From Onchocerca volvulus (Eukaryota; Nematoda; Chromadorea; Rhabditida; Onchocercidae), in the NCBI GenBank assembly GCA_000499405.2, contig HG738139.1, positions 4,984,616 through 5,048,615 of the forward strand: a DNA stretch of 64,000 bases, written 5' to 3'. The translations under genes were made by a program, and so were the position numbers. A model generated the notes under the pieces. That model was not told the DNA's origin, did not search any database, and was given only the letters and a program-made list of their open reading frames with translations. Below, in pieces: positions 27,101-38,124 of this stretch. The first letter of the stretch is position 1. The number at the start of each line of letters is the position of its first letter.

Positions 27101-27502
27101 TTGTATTTCTCTAAAATAAAATAAATTTCAGTTTGACTTTAACCATAGAAAACTGAATATACTGTGGACCTTTCAAAAAAGAGAATAGAAGAAAAAGAAG
27201 AGGGGAAAGCGGAAATGACAAAGTTGAAAAAAAAAAAAAAAAAAAGGAAACTGGAAATGAAACGAAGCAAAAATAGATATAGCGAACGACAAATGAAAAA
27301 AATGAGAACTGAATAAGAAAAGAACTGTGAAAACAATGTAAAACTTACTTCTCGTGCATTGGATAAGTTCACGGCACTGTGTTTCGATATTTTTGATATT
27401 TTTATGGGCATTTTCCAGAACACTTTCATGTTCACGCAAATTTTGGCGAAACCATGGACTATCTGACAGGCAATCCGCAAATTCTAACGGCCGTAGAACC
27501 AT
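9155..27502 (-). CDS. GRAF/ARHGAP26-type Rho GTPase-activating protein (BAR-PH-RhoGAP-SH3), 1048 aa
   Basis: A membrane-curvature-sensing RhoGAP acting in actin and endocytic dynamics. Exons in transcript order: 27502-27349, 26828-26733, 26368-26241, 25517-25434, 25068-24891, 24711-24650, 24446-24366, 23981-23873, 23749-23640, 23267-23185, 23071-22963, 22398-22356, 17648-17568, 17438-17307, 17208-17146, 15926-15761, 15300-15139, 14846-14687, 14198-14047, 13651-13533, 13134-12939, 12662-12496, 11639-11588, 10777-10493, 9860-9778, 9246-9155; total 3147 nt, phases consistent. BAR about residues 1-260 ([26 protein letters not shown]), PH about 286-398 ([28 protein letters not shown]), RhoGAP about 484-667 with the arginine finger Arg513 in GLYR and [10 protein letters not shown]3 about 992-1048 ([32 protein letters not shown]). 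The Ser/Thr-rich RhoGAP-SH3 linker (about 320 residues) makes it longer than human ARHGAP26 (814). The last intron needs a GC donor. Homologue of C. elegans T04C9.1, from memory. Least certain are exon 13 (Q-rich) and the donor of exon 9. Confidence 0.93.
12299..12361 (+). repeat. short tandem duplication, period 40, in a GRAF intron
   Basis: The 23-mer beginning aataaaagatcaaatt occurs at 12299-12321 and again at 12339-12361, with a partial third copy (aataaagatcaaact) between them. Local slippage-type duplication in an intron; no function is suggested. Confidence 0.8.
17568..17648 (-). other. GRAF exon 13: short Gln/His/Tyr/Asp-rich segment of the PH-RhoGAP linker
   Basis: An 81-nt exon supported by a TTTCAG acceptor, a GTATCA donor and a phase that joins exactly to both neighbours (ATT across the 5' junction, GAG across the 3' junction). 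It encodes [19 protein letters not shown], a low-complexity stretch in the linker between the PH and RhoGAP domains. Being in phase at both ends and lying alone between a 4.7-kb intron and a short one, it could be a cassette exon: removing it leaves phase 1 joined to phase 1. Confidence 0.65.
20131..21158 (-). other. coding-like segments nested in the GRAF intron, origin unknown
   Basis: Three minus-strand blocks look more like coding sequence than the surroundings. The block at 21158-20926 follows a strong TTTTCAG and reads to a stop, including [20 protein letters not shown]. The block at 20654-20450 follows an ATAG and reads [19 protein letters not shown], then a hydrophilic stretch with [14 protein letters not shown], to a stop. 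The block at 20280-20131 lies between an ATTACAG acceptor and a GTAATA donor and reads [18 protein letters not shown]. Amino-acid composition (Ala, Asp, Trp, Cys, Gly) is not that of random AT-rich frames. The splice phases of the three blocks do not join cleanly, so this may be a decayed nested gene, a transferred fragment, or chance. No family recognised. Confidence 0.3.
21335..21437 (+). repeat. (TA)n microsatellite with a 23-bp direct repeat
   Basis: Two (TA)n runs (21335-21353 and 21376-21401) alternate with two identical copies of a 23-mer starting ataattcaattatctc (21352-21374 and 21415-21437), 63 bases apart. The arrangement suggests duplication of a unit made of the 23-mer plus a TA run. 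Confidence 0.85.
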
Positions 27503-28370
27503 AATATCTCGTGCACAATAAAAATACAGGAAAGACAAAGGAAATATCAACTAGCCCTGAGTAACTTCCATCGAATCATGTTGAGCGTCATTGAGATGGA
27601 CAAGAAAAAATAAAGTTATGGTATAAAATCGATTTATAATTTTTTCCTATCACAATATTCCTGAAAAATAACAAATGCAAACGAGTATCATCGGCCACGG
27701 GAAGTATGAGTTTCGAACTTGCAAAGTTTATCATAATGCACATCGTAATATATTTGCATAAGTTATACTATCATAATATAACTTACACAATTTGTCACAT
27801 TACAGTTCTACACATGTGATGAAATATGTAATTAGAATCCGGTTCAAAAACGAAAAGTTAATTTTTTGAGTTATTTTGTGCAGAAAACTGGTTCAAATAT
27901 AAATATATTTAGAGAGATAATCTGATGATAAAACGTTTGCATATATATATATGACAAGAATAATATCAATCCTAGTGATAAATATTTTATCAATCGTTAT
28001 CTTGCTGCTAGTGTTAGGACAAAGTAGCCTAACAACAAACCATTTCACTTAGCTTAATTATCTTCTCCAGTTACACACGTTTGCCATCATCCACCGAATA
28101 TAAATGAAATGAAACATTTTCACTCCGTCATTCAACCGTTAATTGTAGCGAAAATTCGTAATTACGAAAAATAGGATTGATTTTGAAGAGACTTTCAGAG
28201 ATCGTAAAACTTTTGGGATGAGTTTGTTAAGGGCTGAGAGTATGAGGATAATGAAGTAAGTAATGAAACGGCAGGTGGTATAAGCACTAATGAGTCACTG
28301 TTGGAAAATTTTCATAAATGTAACGATTTCCGATGATAAATATAATTGGAAGTAGATGAAATGGAAAGAC

Positions 28371-28406
28371 AGTAAGTAAAGGTCAGGCTAGAGTAAGTAA
28401 AGGTCA
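28371..28406 (+). repeat. direct repeat of agtaagtaaaggtca, period 21
   Basis: The identical 15-mer occurs at 28371-28385 and 28392-28406. Each copy contains TAAAGGTCA, which matches an extended monomeric nuclear-receptor half-site (AAAGGTCA). It lies about 870 bp upstream of the GRAF start. The regulatory reading is speculative; the repeat itself is certain. Confidence 0.55.
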
Positions 28407-29710
28407 AACTGTGATAACCTTTTCGCTCTGAAACAGGAGGAAAAGGAAAGAAATGGATCGGAATTTGAGATCTGAAATACTAAATCATTGAAAGTTGTCA
28501 AATAGTAATTATTATCTCTGCCAAAGATTTACTTATCTAATTCTTTACCTTAATCATTAAAATATATCCCACTTATTGGTTGTTTTATATTCTTCTCCAT
28601 AAATGAAAAATTAGCTTTCATTAGCGACTTACTTGGGCCTTTAATTTTAAGCATTTTGGCTTAAATAGTAGATTTATCGATCCGGCAATTTCCTTTCAAA
28701 GAATCTTGATATTACAATGAATCTATGAGTTTATCTAAGAGATTAGTAATATATACAATCGAATTATGCAATACATCTTCAATATGATTATATGATTAAA
28801 CGAAACTTTATTCTAATGTTTGAAATTAGCGATCTCATTTATTTGTTTCACTATTCCTTTTAATCTATTGTATTTATTTACTTGCTAGATCAGCCACACT
28901 TTAGTCTATGTAAATAAAAATGTAAATGTTTGTTTGTTCAAAATCTTAAATTTTCGAAAGTTCTTAAACACGCGTCTTATCTATATAAACATACGCCTAT
29001 TCGAATGCAACGTTAATTCCAAATTTCAAATCAGTCGATTACGAATTTGAAACATTATGTGGGAATGAACAACGAACATTTACATTTTTATTTGGATACA
29101 TTAAATTGTCGATGTTGAGGAATCTTTCTATTTATTTAAAACTTCCGGGAAAAAAATCTCACCGTTCTTCCCTATTATCCAGTCGTTGCCACGATAACTA
29201 GCTGAGAATTTGAAAAGCAAGGAAGCTATAAAGGGAAAAAGAAGCAGTATGAAAAATCATACTTGGAAAGCAGAAATGAATCATCTCTATTTCTTCCATT
29301 TTTTCCACAAAGAAAGCAAAGAAACGTGATGACAGACATATCGTGCTTTCTCAATTGTATTCATGTGGAATAAAATGAGTGACATAACGGTGACATCGTT
29401 TGTAGAAAGTTTACTTTTGAAGTGGAAATGTATTGTTGTGAATACAGTGCAATGTGAAGACATTCATTATGTTTGGGATAAATGTTTTAAAATGTCCTCA
29501 CTGTTTTGAATATTCTGTCTAATTTTTCTTAATTAATTACTGTTACGCTTCCTCTCTTCTCTCTTTCTTTCGCTAAAAAAAAGAGGATGACTGTAGAATA
29601 ACACAAATTCCTAAAAATTATTTGCAATGTTTTAAATCGCACTTTTAAGCAAATACTCTCTTCTTGAAAACATTCTTTAATTATGAAATTGTTAGGCAAA
29701 TTTCATCCAC

Positions 29711-30001
29711 TTATGCAGAAATTTTCGAAGCATTGATAATTATTTTATAGTTTTTGAAATTATTTAAAAATTGCAAAGATGCATTTTTAGATAAAATACT
29801 TTTGGAGGCAGAATTATCTCGTAGCAAACTATTTGTTTCTTTCTCAATGAAATAAATTGAGTGGTCAGTAGTATATATTTGAGGAAATTGATTTAAAAAA
29901 ATGCTTGAAAAGGAAATATAGGAAAAGAATTTAGAAATTGTACTCGAAGAGTGTTCGGAAATATTTCGCAATTCATCTACTTTTTCATCTACTGAATTCA
30001 T
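29711..30001 (-). CDS. hypothetical ORF, 96 codons
   Basis: An ATG-initiated frame that is long for this AT-rich background. The product is hydrophilic and Ser-rich (MNSVDEKVDELRNISEHSSS at the N-terminus, LLRDNSASKSILSKNAS later) without a signal peptide or clear membrane segment. No family recognised and no convincing flanking splice sites. It lies alone in the gene-poor region upstream of GRAF on the same strand. Chance is a real possibility. Confidence 0.2.
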   Translation of the reverse strand: MNSVDEKVDELRNISEHSSSTISKFFSYISFSSIFLNQFPQIYTTDHSIYFIEKETNSLLRDNSASKSILSKNASLQFLNNFKNYKIIINASKISA

Positions 30002-31050
30002 CTTATTTAGTTCCTCGACTTATATAAAAACAAGAAATCTTGTAGAAACACGTCATTCCAACACTTTAATGATGCAAGTAACAAAAATGGTAAACAAGTT
30101 TTCAATCCGAATTTAATTCGCTTTTCATTTGTTGTCATCGACATTTACATTTAAATTAAGTTTAAAGCTAATCTGAAGTCTTTCGGTGGGAATCTTAGTA
30201 CTAGCTGATCATTCATTTGGGCATTAATATTTCTCCTTAATCGGCTAAACAAAATTTATAGATTTAATGGATGCTATATTTTGCTGACTACATGATAAGA
30301 AGGATGAGAATGAAGAAATTTTGAAGGTAATTAAGCAAATGAAATTGAAAGTAAATTCTTACAGCATAAATTTCATATGAATCTAAAAGTAAACAGTCTC
30401 AATAGATTTTGCAATGTTATCAGCTGCTTTTAATCGTTTTTTTTTTCTCACTTTTTAATTCGGGATGGTATAAGTTATACATGTGAAAGGAGGTTCGCAT
30501 TTTTTCAATAATACCTTGTTCTCTTCCTTCTTAATTCTATTATTCGCTGAAAATTTCATCAAGACAGGATGGTGACGATATAATATCATTTCTAACGTAA
30601 ATGATCAGAAGTACAATAGTACGTGGAATCATACAATTGATATTACTTACATAATCATTCTAGCCTTCTTATCATTTCCTGCATACGTGTTCACTTTTCC
30701 TCAAAATATCTGCACAATGAGAAGTGAAATTTTGTTAGTGCACTTACTTTCACTTTCATTATTGCAACTACTTAATAACAGATTAATAACATCTACGAAT
30801 AAGTTATCATTAAATAGATGCTTGAAGTAGTGACGGATACCCTACGAGTATATATAGAGGTTTATCATACATGAGTAATATGTCATACATTAATGAAGTT
30901 GACAAAAATAAAGTTTAGAAGCAACTATTGATTCCGATAAAGAATCAAATTTGAAAAAGAATTCTAAATTTGAACATCTGTGCTAATGTTCAAGAATTTC
31001 TAGGAAAATGTTGTCAGTATATGTCAACCAAACTTTATATTTCTCCACAT

Positions 31051-31130
31051 GTATGCATGTTTGCATGTATGTATGTATGTATGTATGTATGTATGTATGT
31101 GTATGTGTGTATGTGTATGTGTGTATATGT
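31051..31130 (+). repeat. (ATGT)n microsatellite grading into GTGTAT repeats
   Basis: A nearly pure tetranucleotide array (about 31066-31100) is flanked by degenerate gcatgt and gtgtatgt units. A related gtgtgtatgtatgtgggtgg stretch lies at 31586-31629. Both create spurious Tyr/His/Cys/Val-rich ORFs. Confidence 0.95.
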
Positions 31131-34100
31131 ATTTGTTACGAATGCACATAATCTATAATTTTTTTTTTTCGAATTGTTGAAGTTTAACACGAAAAGCAGT
31201 GATGTATGTATACTAGCATATTTTCGGATAGCCATAAAATTCATGAGAAGTGTCAGATATACAGACACATGCAGATACACACATACATCAGACAATTTTA
31301 GAAGAAAATGAAATTTGATGTGTATGTTGAATGCTTGAGGCTGCTAGAACATTTGAAGGTTTTTCGTTTGGCCCCGGAAGAATAGGCTGGAATTTGATGA
31401 GCATTTTTTGAAGTTACTGCCAAAGTAGAATGCAAAAGACTATATGGATCCGGAAAAATGAAGAAGTAAAGAGGATGAAGGATACAAGAAATTTGCAATC
31501 GATATGGCTTCATGAAGTTCTGAACTACTAACGATACGACACAACCAAAATAAAGGACATTTGTGTGTAATATGATTGTACGTATTGTGTGCGTGTGTAT
31601 GTATGTGGGTGGATGTATGTGTGTGTATGAGAAGACTTTTTGGAAATATTTGATAAATTTCACTTCAAAGTTGACATATTCTATTTTTCATTGAAAATAG
31701 CAGAAAAAAAAGTTTTCACTGAAATTTGTAATCAGTTAAACGTAAAATTGCTAGATTTCAAAAGTGTTACGACATGTGACATCTATGATTTGGACATCTT
31801 ATGTGCTACGATGAGAGTACAATTATAATCTAAGAGCAAAAACAATTATAAATGTCAGTAATATATCAATAACGCTAAAAATAGAAGAAATTTATAAGCA
31901 ATATGAAATAGCGAACAATTGCTATTATCACTCAATTTCAGTGAATTACGAATATATGATCTTTATAATCATTTCGATTTGAACTATTTACGAATTTGAT
32001 GAAATAAAATTGCAAAGTAATTTGCAAAATTATATTCGCATAAATCAATAAAACTAATATCATATAAACAAATGTTAGTTACACAGACCTGTTGGAATTA
32101 ATGTCACGTAAAAATGAAGACATACAAATGTTGGAGAGATTTTTTTAACCGGAATCAGCACTTGTGTAAAAAAAAAAAAATTGAAATAAAGAAATATGGC
32201 TGATAATGACGAAAAATAGTTTGCTAAGATTCATTGAATGATTTTTGTCGTATAAAAATAGACCCTCAGCTCGCTGCATTCTGTTGAATATAATTCAATA
32301 GGAGCCTAATTGGAAATTGTTTGTAGTGAAGATAAAGTAACAGAAAATTGACAGCTGAAAAAAGTATATGCGAAGTAAAAGATACTAAAAATAAATCAAA
32401 TAATTTAAAAAATGACGAACATTTCCTTAGTGATAAATTTATTTTAAAGATTGCCTCTATCATGAAATGATAAATTATTAAAGCTTTCATCATGTTTTGA
32501 TAAGTCCTATTAAAAAAAATTCTTCTTTTTGCCAAAAATTACGAAACAATACGAAATTTAAGATAAAAGAAGACGAGTAATATGAGCGTAAAATTATGGA
32601 ATTTGGTATTTAAAATAATAATTTCAATCAAAAAGATTATTTGCTAGCCAATATAACCTGCAGTTCGAGCATTATGAGGCTTCATTAATTAATGGACACT
32701 TTTAATGATCTTGGCAAGTCGCTGCTCGATTTTCTATTTCGACAACAAAGTTTTTTCTTTGATATAAGGGTGAAATAAAAAAGGAATGCTATTGGCCCGA
32801 CTTCTACTACTCCCATTCTTCACTAATTTTTTAGAAAAAAAAAAAAAAAATGAAAAATGAGTGTTTTGGTCCCATTTGTTTTCTATCAATTTTAGATTCG
32901 ATTAAGATATCAAGAAAATGAAGAAATGTCTTGGTGTTTTTGATGAAAATTTTCAAATCTATTCAAATTTCAATCGCTATTAATATTTTTATGATAAATT
33001 CTATCTGTCCAAAATCTAATGTTTGGATGGAATATCGTTTAAGCTTTTGCAGAAAATTTTGGCAAATTTTAATTTAAACGCGAAATACTGAAAGATAGCT
33101 CTGAAGAAAATATCTAGAGTTTCTAGTTAATTAGTAAATTTTAACCGCCGAAAGATTAATTAAGGGATAGATTAAATGGAACGTTAGTACCGTTAGGATT
33201 ATAAATTAACATTTCTTGCAGATAATTCAGACATAACAATGTTAATATTTGCCATATGTTGCACTCAATCAACAACTATTTTATTAATGAGTATTTCGAT
33301 AATTCACAAAATTTCTATTTAGAAAATGGTCTAATTAATTTGCAAAAATATAAAATTAATTTTTGCTGCAATCGTTCAAGCAGATGCTAACTGCTAAGTA
33401 TTATTTGAATTGTGTGAAGTAAATTGATAAAAAATCTAAATTACATGAATTGATTCAGATCAGATCGATTCTGATCTTGCATAAATACTCAGTTTTATCG
33501 CTATAATTATCTTTTTAATCATTCGCAAATTGAAAAAACCAACTGATCCGGAAATCTTTCTTGATTTTTTCTTTGTTTCTAGGCTATATTTTATCAAGCC
33601 AAGTCCGAAGATTTGACTAACAGATAAAGTTTGTGATGCATTAAACAGAATTAATCGCAGTAGGTTGTGTCTAAGAAGATGAAATAGATCGAAAGACTAT
33701 TTATATCAGAAATGACATGTCACTTTTGATAAGCAAAAGATGCTAGCTTTAATAGGATTCAGAAGTTGAAGCAAATATTCAGAATCCAGAAGAAGCTTTC
33801 CACAAATAAATTCCCGCAGCTAATTAGTAGTTGAGAAATCTCAACATTAATATTCAATCTAGCAGCTTATCAAGATTTCTATTCAGAAACAGATTCTTCA
33901 AATGAAGCTAAAAAAAGGGAACAAAAGTGGGTACCACTTGTTTATCCCAATTTTTTCCGGCCAAAATCGAATTTTAGAAAGAATATTGAGAAAATGTTGA
34001 ACTTGCTGGGCCATCTCTCCCGCTCTACCTCGGTCTTTTTCAAGCATAATTACATAGATAGCTGCTTTCAAATAAAAATGCTTAAAATTGTGGAAGATAA

Positions 34101-37100
34101 GAGGATAAGGGAGAAAGGATATTTAGGAAGAGAGAAAAAAAAGAAGGGATTATTAAATGGCAAAAAAGGAAACAATAAATTTTGATCAAAAAAAGAAATG
34201 GAATTGCATTTAACTCATTTTGCAATTTCTTTACTACAATAAATTGCTAAAACTTAAAGTTAGTTCTATTGTTTCGCTTCAGTAATTTGCAAGTATCTTT
34301 TCCAAATTGCTTATCAATATAAGTTTACGGAAATCAAGATCGATGTTAAATAAAAACAAATTTAAATTGAAATTAAAGTCAAAATTAAATTACTACTAAA
34401 TAAAGAGAAGATTTTAAGCTTAATTTAAAAAAAAGAAAAAATCCGGTATTAGCAGAACGTAGAAGATATTGTTCAGAAGGTTCATCAAATATTCGAAGTA
34501 AAAAAAAAAAAAAAAAAAAAGAAAAACTGTTTAATCTGCTTTCTTTTCCTTTTGCGTTTGACGAATAATTTGTTCGTCAATGGAAAAATTATGAATGTTA
34601 CAGGCAATTTAAAATTAATATACTTTCTACAGCAAAAATTCGCAATATTGTCGGTAACTTCAGAAGGAAGCGAATATGATCGCATATTAAGATATCCTCG
34701 CATATCGCATTCAGTTTAAAATAACGACGAAAAGTTATCTGCAAGTGATAATTCGTATAGATTGAAAATAGCGATATGTTGAAAATTATAGAAATCTTAT
34801 AATATCAAAAGCGAATGACCGATGTGACCGTTAAAGTTGCTGTAACACAAACAATAACGAAATTCTTCCCCGAATTTTTCAACTTTCCTATCCTTTCGTT
34901 CGCCACTTCTCCCTGTCATCTTCTATAATTGATAACATTCATAACTATCAATGATAATGGAAAAATTACTGATTATGATGCCATCATACAACTACTATTT
35001 TTACATCAGTTATATAAAAATTCTTATTTATCATTCGTTTATTCTTGCAAAATGTACGATTATCGAAGTTATATGCAAAATTATTATACAATTTTTTAAA
35101 AATAATTTGAAGATTTTTTTAAATATAAAAAATTGTTGTTAATTGAATTCAACTCAATATATTTTACTTCAATTGATCTATTTTCAATCCAATTTCGTCT
35201 TTTTCCTTTTTCTTGTAAATCTTAAATAATTTTTTACTGAAACAGACTTTTTTCTTGAAAATTAAAAAAAATTGGATCAAAAAAAAAAAGTGGAATGGCA
35301 ATGGCTAAATTAAACTTATGAATTGGTGACATTTTTATCACGTTTCATGAACTTCTGTCTAAATATTTAAACGCGAAATGTTCAGGAAAAAATGCTCAAA
35401 AATCTTAATCAAATCAAAACGAAATATTTCGCGCAAAAAAACAGATCAACGATGAAATATGCTGAATTTTTGGAACTACAAAGAGAGAGAATAATGCATC
35501 AATATTTGATATAAAATTACTTAAATTTGTTACCCAAAGGTATGGAACTCTTTTTCTTCCTTACACATTTAACTAATTTCTCTAACAATAAAAAAATTAT
35601 TGCTAACCGATTAAAACGAAGGAAATGGAACGATTTCAGGATGTGCTATCAAAGATACAGAATCAAAGCAACAACTTCTATTCTGATCTGATTGTTATTT
35701 CTGCTTAGTGATTGATCTACAATCTTTCATCTTCCTTGAAAAATATTATCCAATATTCGTTGTCGAGATATGTTCCGTAACAATAATTTTCCAGTTTCAT
35801 TTTGATTCATGGATGATAAAAAGCATTTAATACATATCCATTTTATAATACAAAAGGAATTAATTACAATATAAATAAAAAGCTAATAACAATTAATCTG
35901 ATTTGATTTCAACCTATTTAAGGCCTTATTTTAGAAGAAACTTTGATGATTGATGTTATTTTCCATCTATAAATATTCTTGATAAAAATGTTACTGTTAG
36001 TCTAATCAATAAATAAATTTGAATGATTTTTATAATTGGCATTGCAAAGTTTTTCCTGCAAATTTTTCATTTCATAATTTTTGATAGGAATTTAGAAGAA
36101 ATCCATAGATATCATACGAAGAATTGATATTTTCTTTGTTATTCTTGATATTATGTATTGTTTGATTCATTCATTTCTTGCTGAAATGTTTACTTTTATC
36201 TTTTAAATTTTAGATCACAAAAAAATTAGATTATTTATGAGAATTGCTTTTTGTGGAAGACATAATTTTGATAGAGGAATCATGGAACTTTCCAATATTC
36301 TTCTCATCCTCATCATCTCCATATTTTTTTCCTTCATTGGCTAGCACTTATCTCTGGCAGAAAATTTTAAATTCATCAATTACACAAAGGTAACTACAAA
36401 ATTCACCGATTTTTCATATTATGGCACGACTGAAGTAGAAGAATCGAAAAATACGTCCTTTCCCGATGGAAGTTTGCATGAATTAAAGAGAACTAATCAC
36501 TTCTGAGTGACAGATTATATGAATTTATGCAGCTGAATTAAATTATAATCATAATATGCAATATTTACTACAACAGTTAACACTGCTGCTATTTTACTAA
36601 AGTTCGGTATTTTCAAAAATTTACTTTCGAGGATGCATTCAAAAGACTGATGCAGGAATATCAAATTTTCCTGAATAATTTTAAATTATTTTTCATGAAC
36701 TTGGATATTTCTGTCTTTTCTGCTTCTTGAATTCATCGTTTCGGAAGAATTGAAAAAATATTGGAAGAGTAGTGGAAAGCAATTCATTAATGATGTCGAT
36801 TTAATATCAATTCGAGGTTAATATATCAATATTTTGGTGCAAATATTTTCTGATAACAAATGAATTTTTAATTTTGTTGCAGTAAAGGATACCATGCCAA
36901 TGAATTTGAATTAAATGACTATTATTTTGAAAATGAATAAACAATTAGCTGTCTAAACTAATTATAATAAAAAATTGTGATGCAATCACTTGTCTGTATT
37001 CAAAGAGAGCAAGTCAAAGATCATATTATTATAATTTAGAAAATATTAGCACATTCTCTTTTTATTGCGACCCACCTATTATGATATCGATAGCCATTAC

Positions 37101-38124
37101 CATTATCAGTTCGAAACTTCTTGAGTTTTCAAGGAAATTGGGTCATGACCTTGCTCAATTTAATTGTAATGAAACAAATTAGTCTACGAATTTTTCAGTC
37201 ATTAATACATCAAAACTAGCAAACACAATTATCATTTATATTAATTAAAATAATAAATAAGGGTTAGAATTATGATAATAAAGCATAAACTCCGTTTGAT
37301 CAAATTAGCTACAGAAAGAATCGTGAAGCTCATCATATTATATATATGTCTTTTTGCTGAGAATGATATTCATAAAAGGCAGATTTGAAATCAGAAGATA
37401 TGTCGATATAGCCTATTGAAACAAGATTGCCTAACAAAAATACCATAACTCACAAATATACCAAATAGTTGTTGATGAAAAGTGAAATAATCTTCAGTAG
37501 CATACGAGGGTTACATTGCAACCTAACTTGGTGATAAATTAAGATGAATGATAAACCAGAAGCATAATTAGTTTTCCCAAGAGATTAATAATCAGTCATG
37601 TCCATTATTCCATTATGCAATTTGACAAAGGAGCAAGCACTGTCTCCATTTATGAATAGACAAAAATTTGGTTTCTTTGACTCATCTATTTTGTATTATT
37701 AATTTCCTGTAAAATTTCAGGTAATAATTTGAAGATTGCTATCTATTATTCGCAATATATTCTGAACTATAAACAATATTAAAATGAGTATGAGTGACTT
37801 AATTGATCCTCCTCGAAAAAAAAAAAAAAAAAAAAAAAACTACATATCGAATTCTTCGCCTACTAAAAAAAGTTAATATGCAAAGTTACCCGTGTAATGT
37901 GGTCTTTTACATACATAAAATTCATCAAATATTTCATACATAAAAATTTCTAAAACAAATTGCATCTCATAAAATAACATTAGTAAAATTCATAAATAAT
38001 TACAACTTTAAAATGAATTTAAAGGAATGATTATATGCCAAAGTTATTCGTGAACAATTTCTTAATATAAAACCGGAAACATCAACTACAATTATTTCTT
38101 GCTTGTAACGAAATTCCAATTCCT

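Larger units (their letters stand above)
27503..38124. other. 10.6-kb gene-poor intergenic region
   Basis: No multi-exon gene or family signature could be found on either strand between the GRAF start and the RbfA-like stop. It holds the GRAF promoter region, a 21-bp-period direct repeat near 28.4 kb, a 96-codon ORF at 29711-30001, two TATG/GTGT microsatellites near 31.1 and 31.6 kb, and poly(A) runs at 34500-34520 and 37818-37840. Everything else is AT-rich with short, chance-like frames. Confidence 0.5.

Noticed and set aside
31298..31663. 121-codon minus-strand ORF
   Set aside because: Its first part is microsatellite-encoded His/Thr/Ile repeats, it shows no family feature, and the opposite strand is equally open in parts. 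Probably chance, although its second half is somewhat GC-richer.
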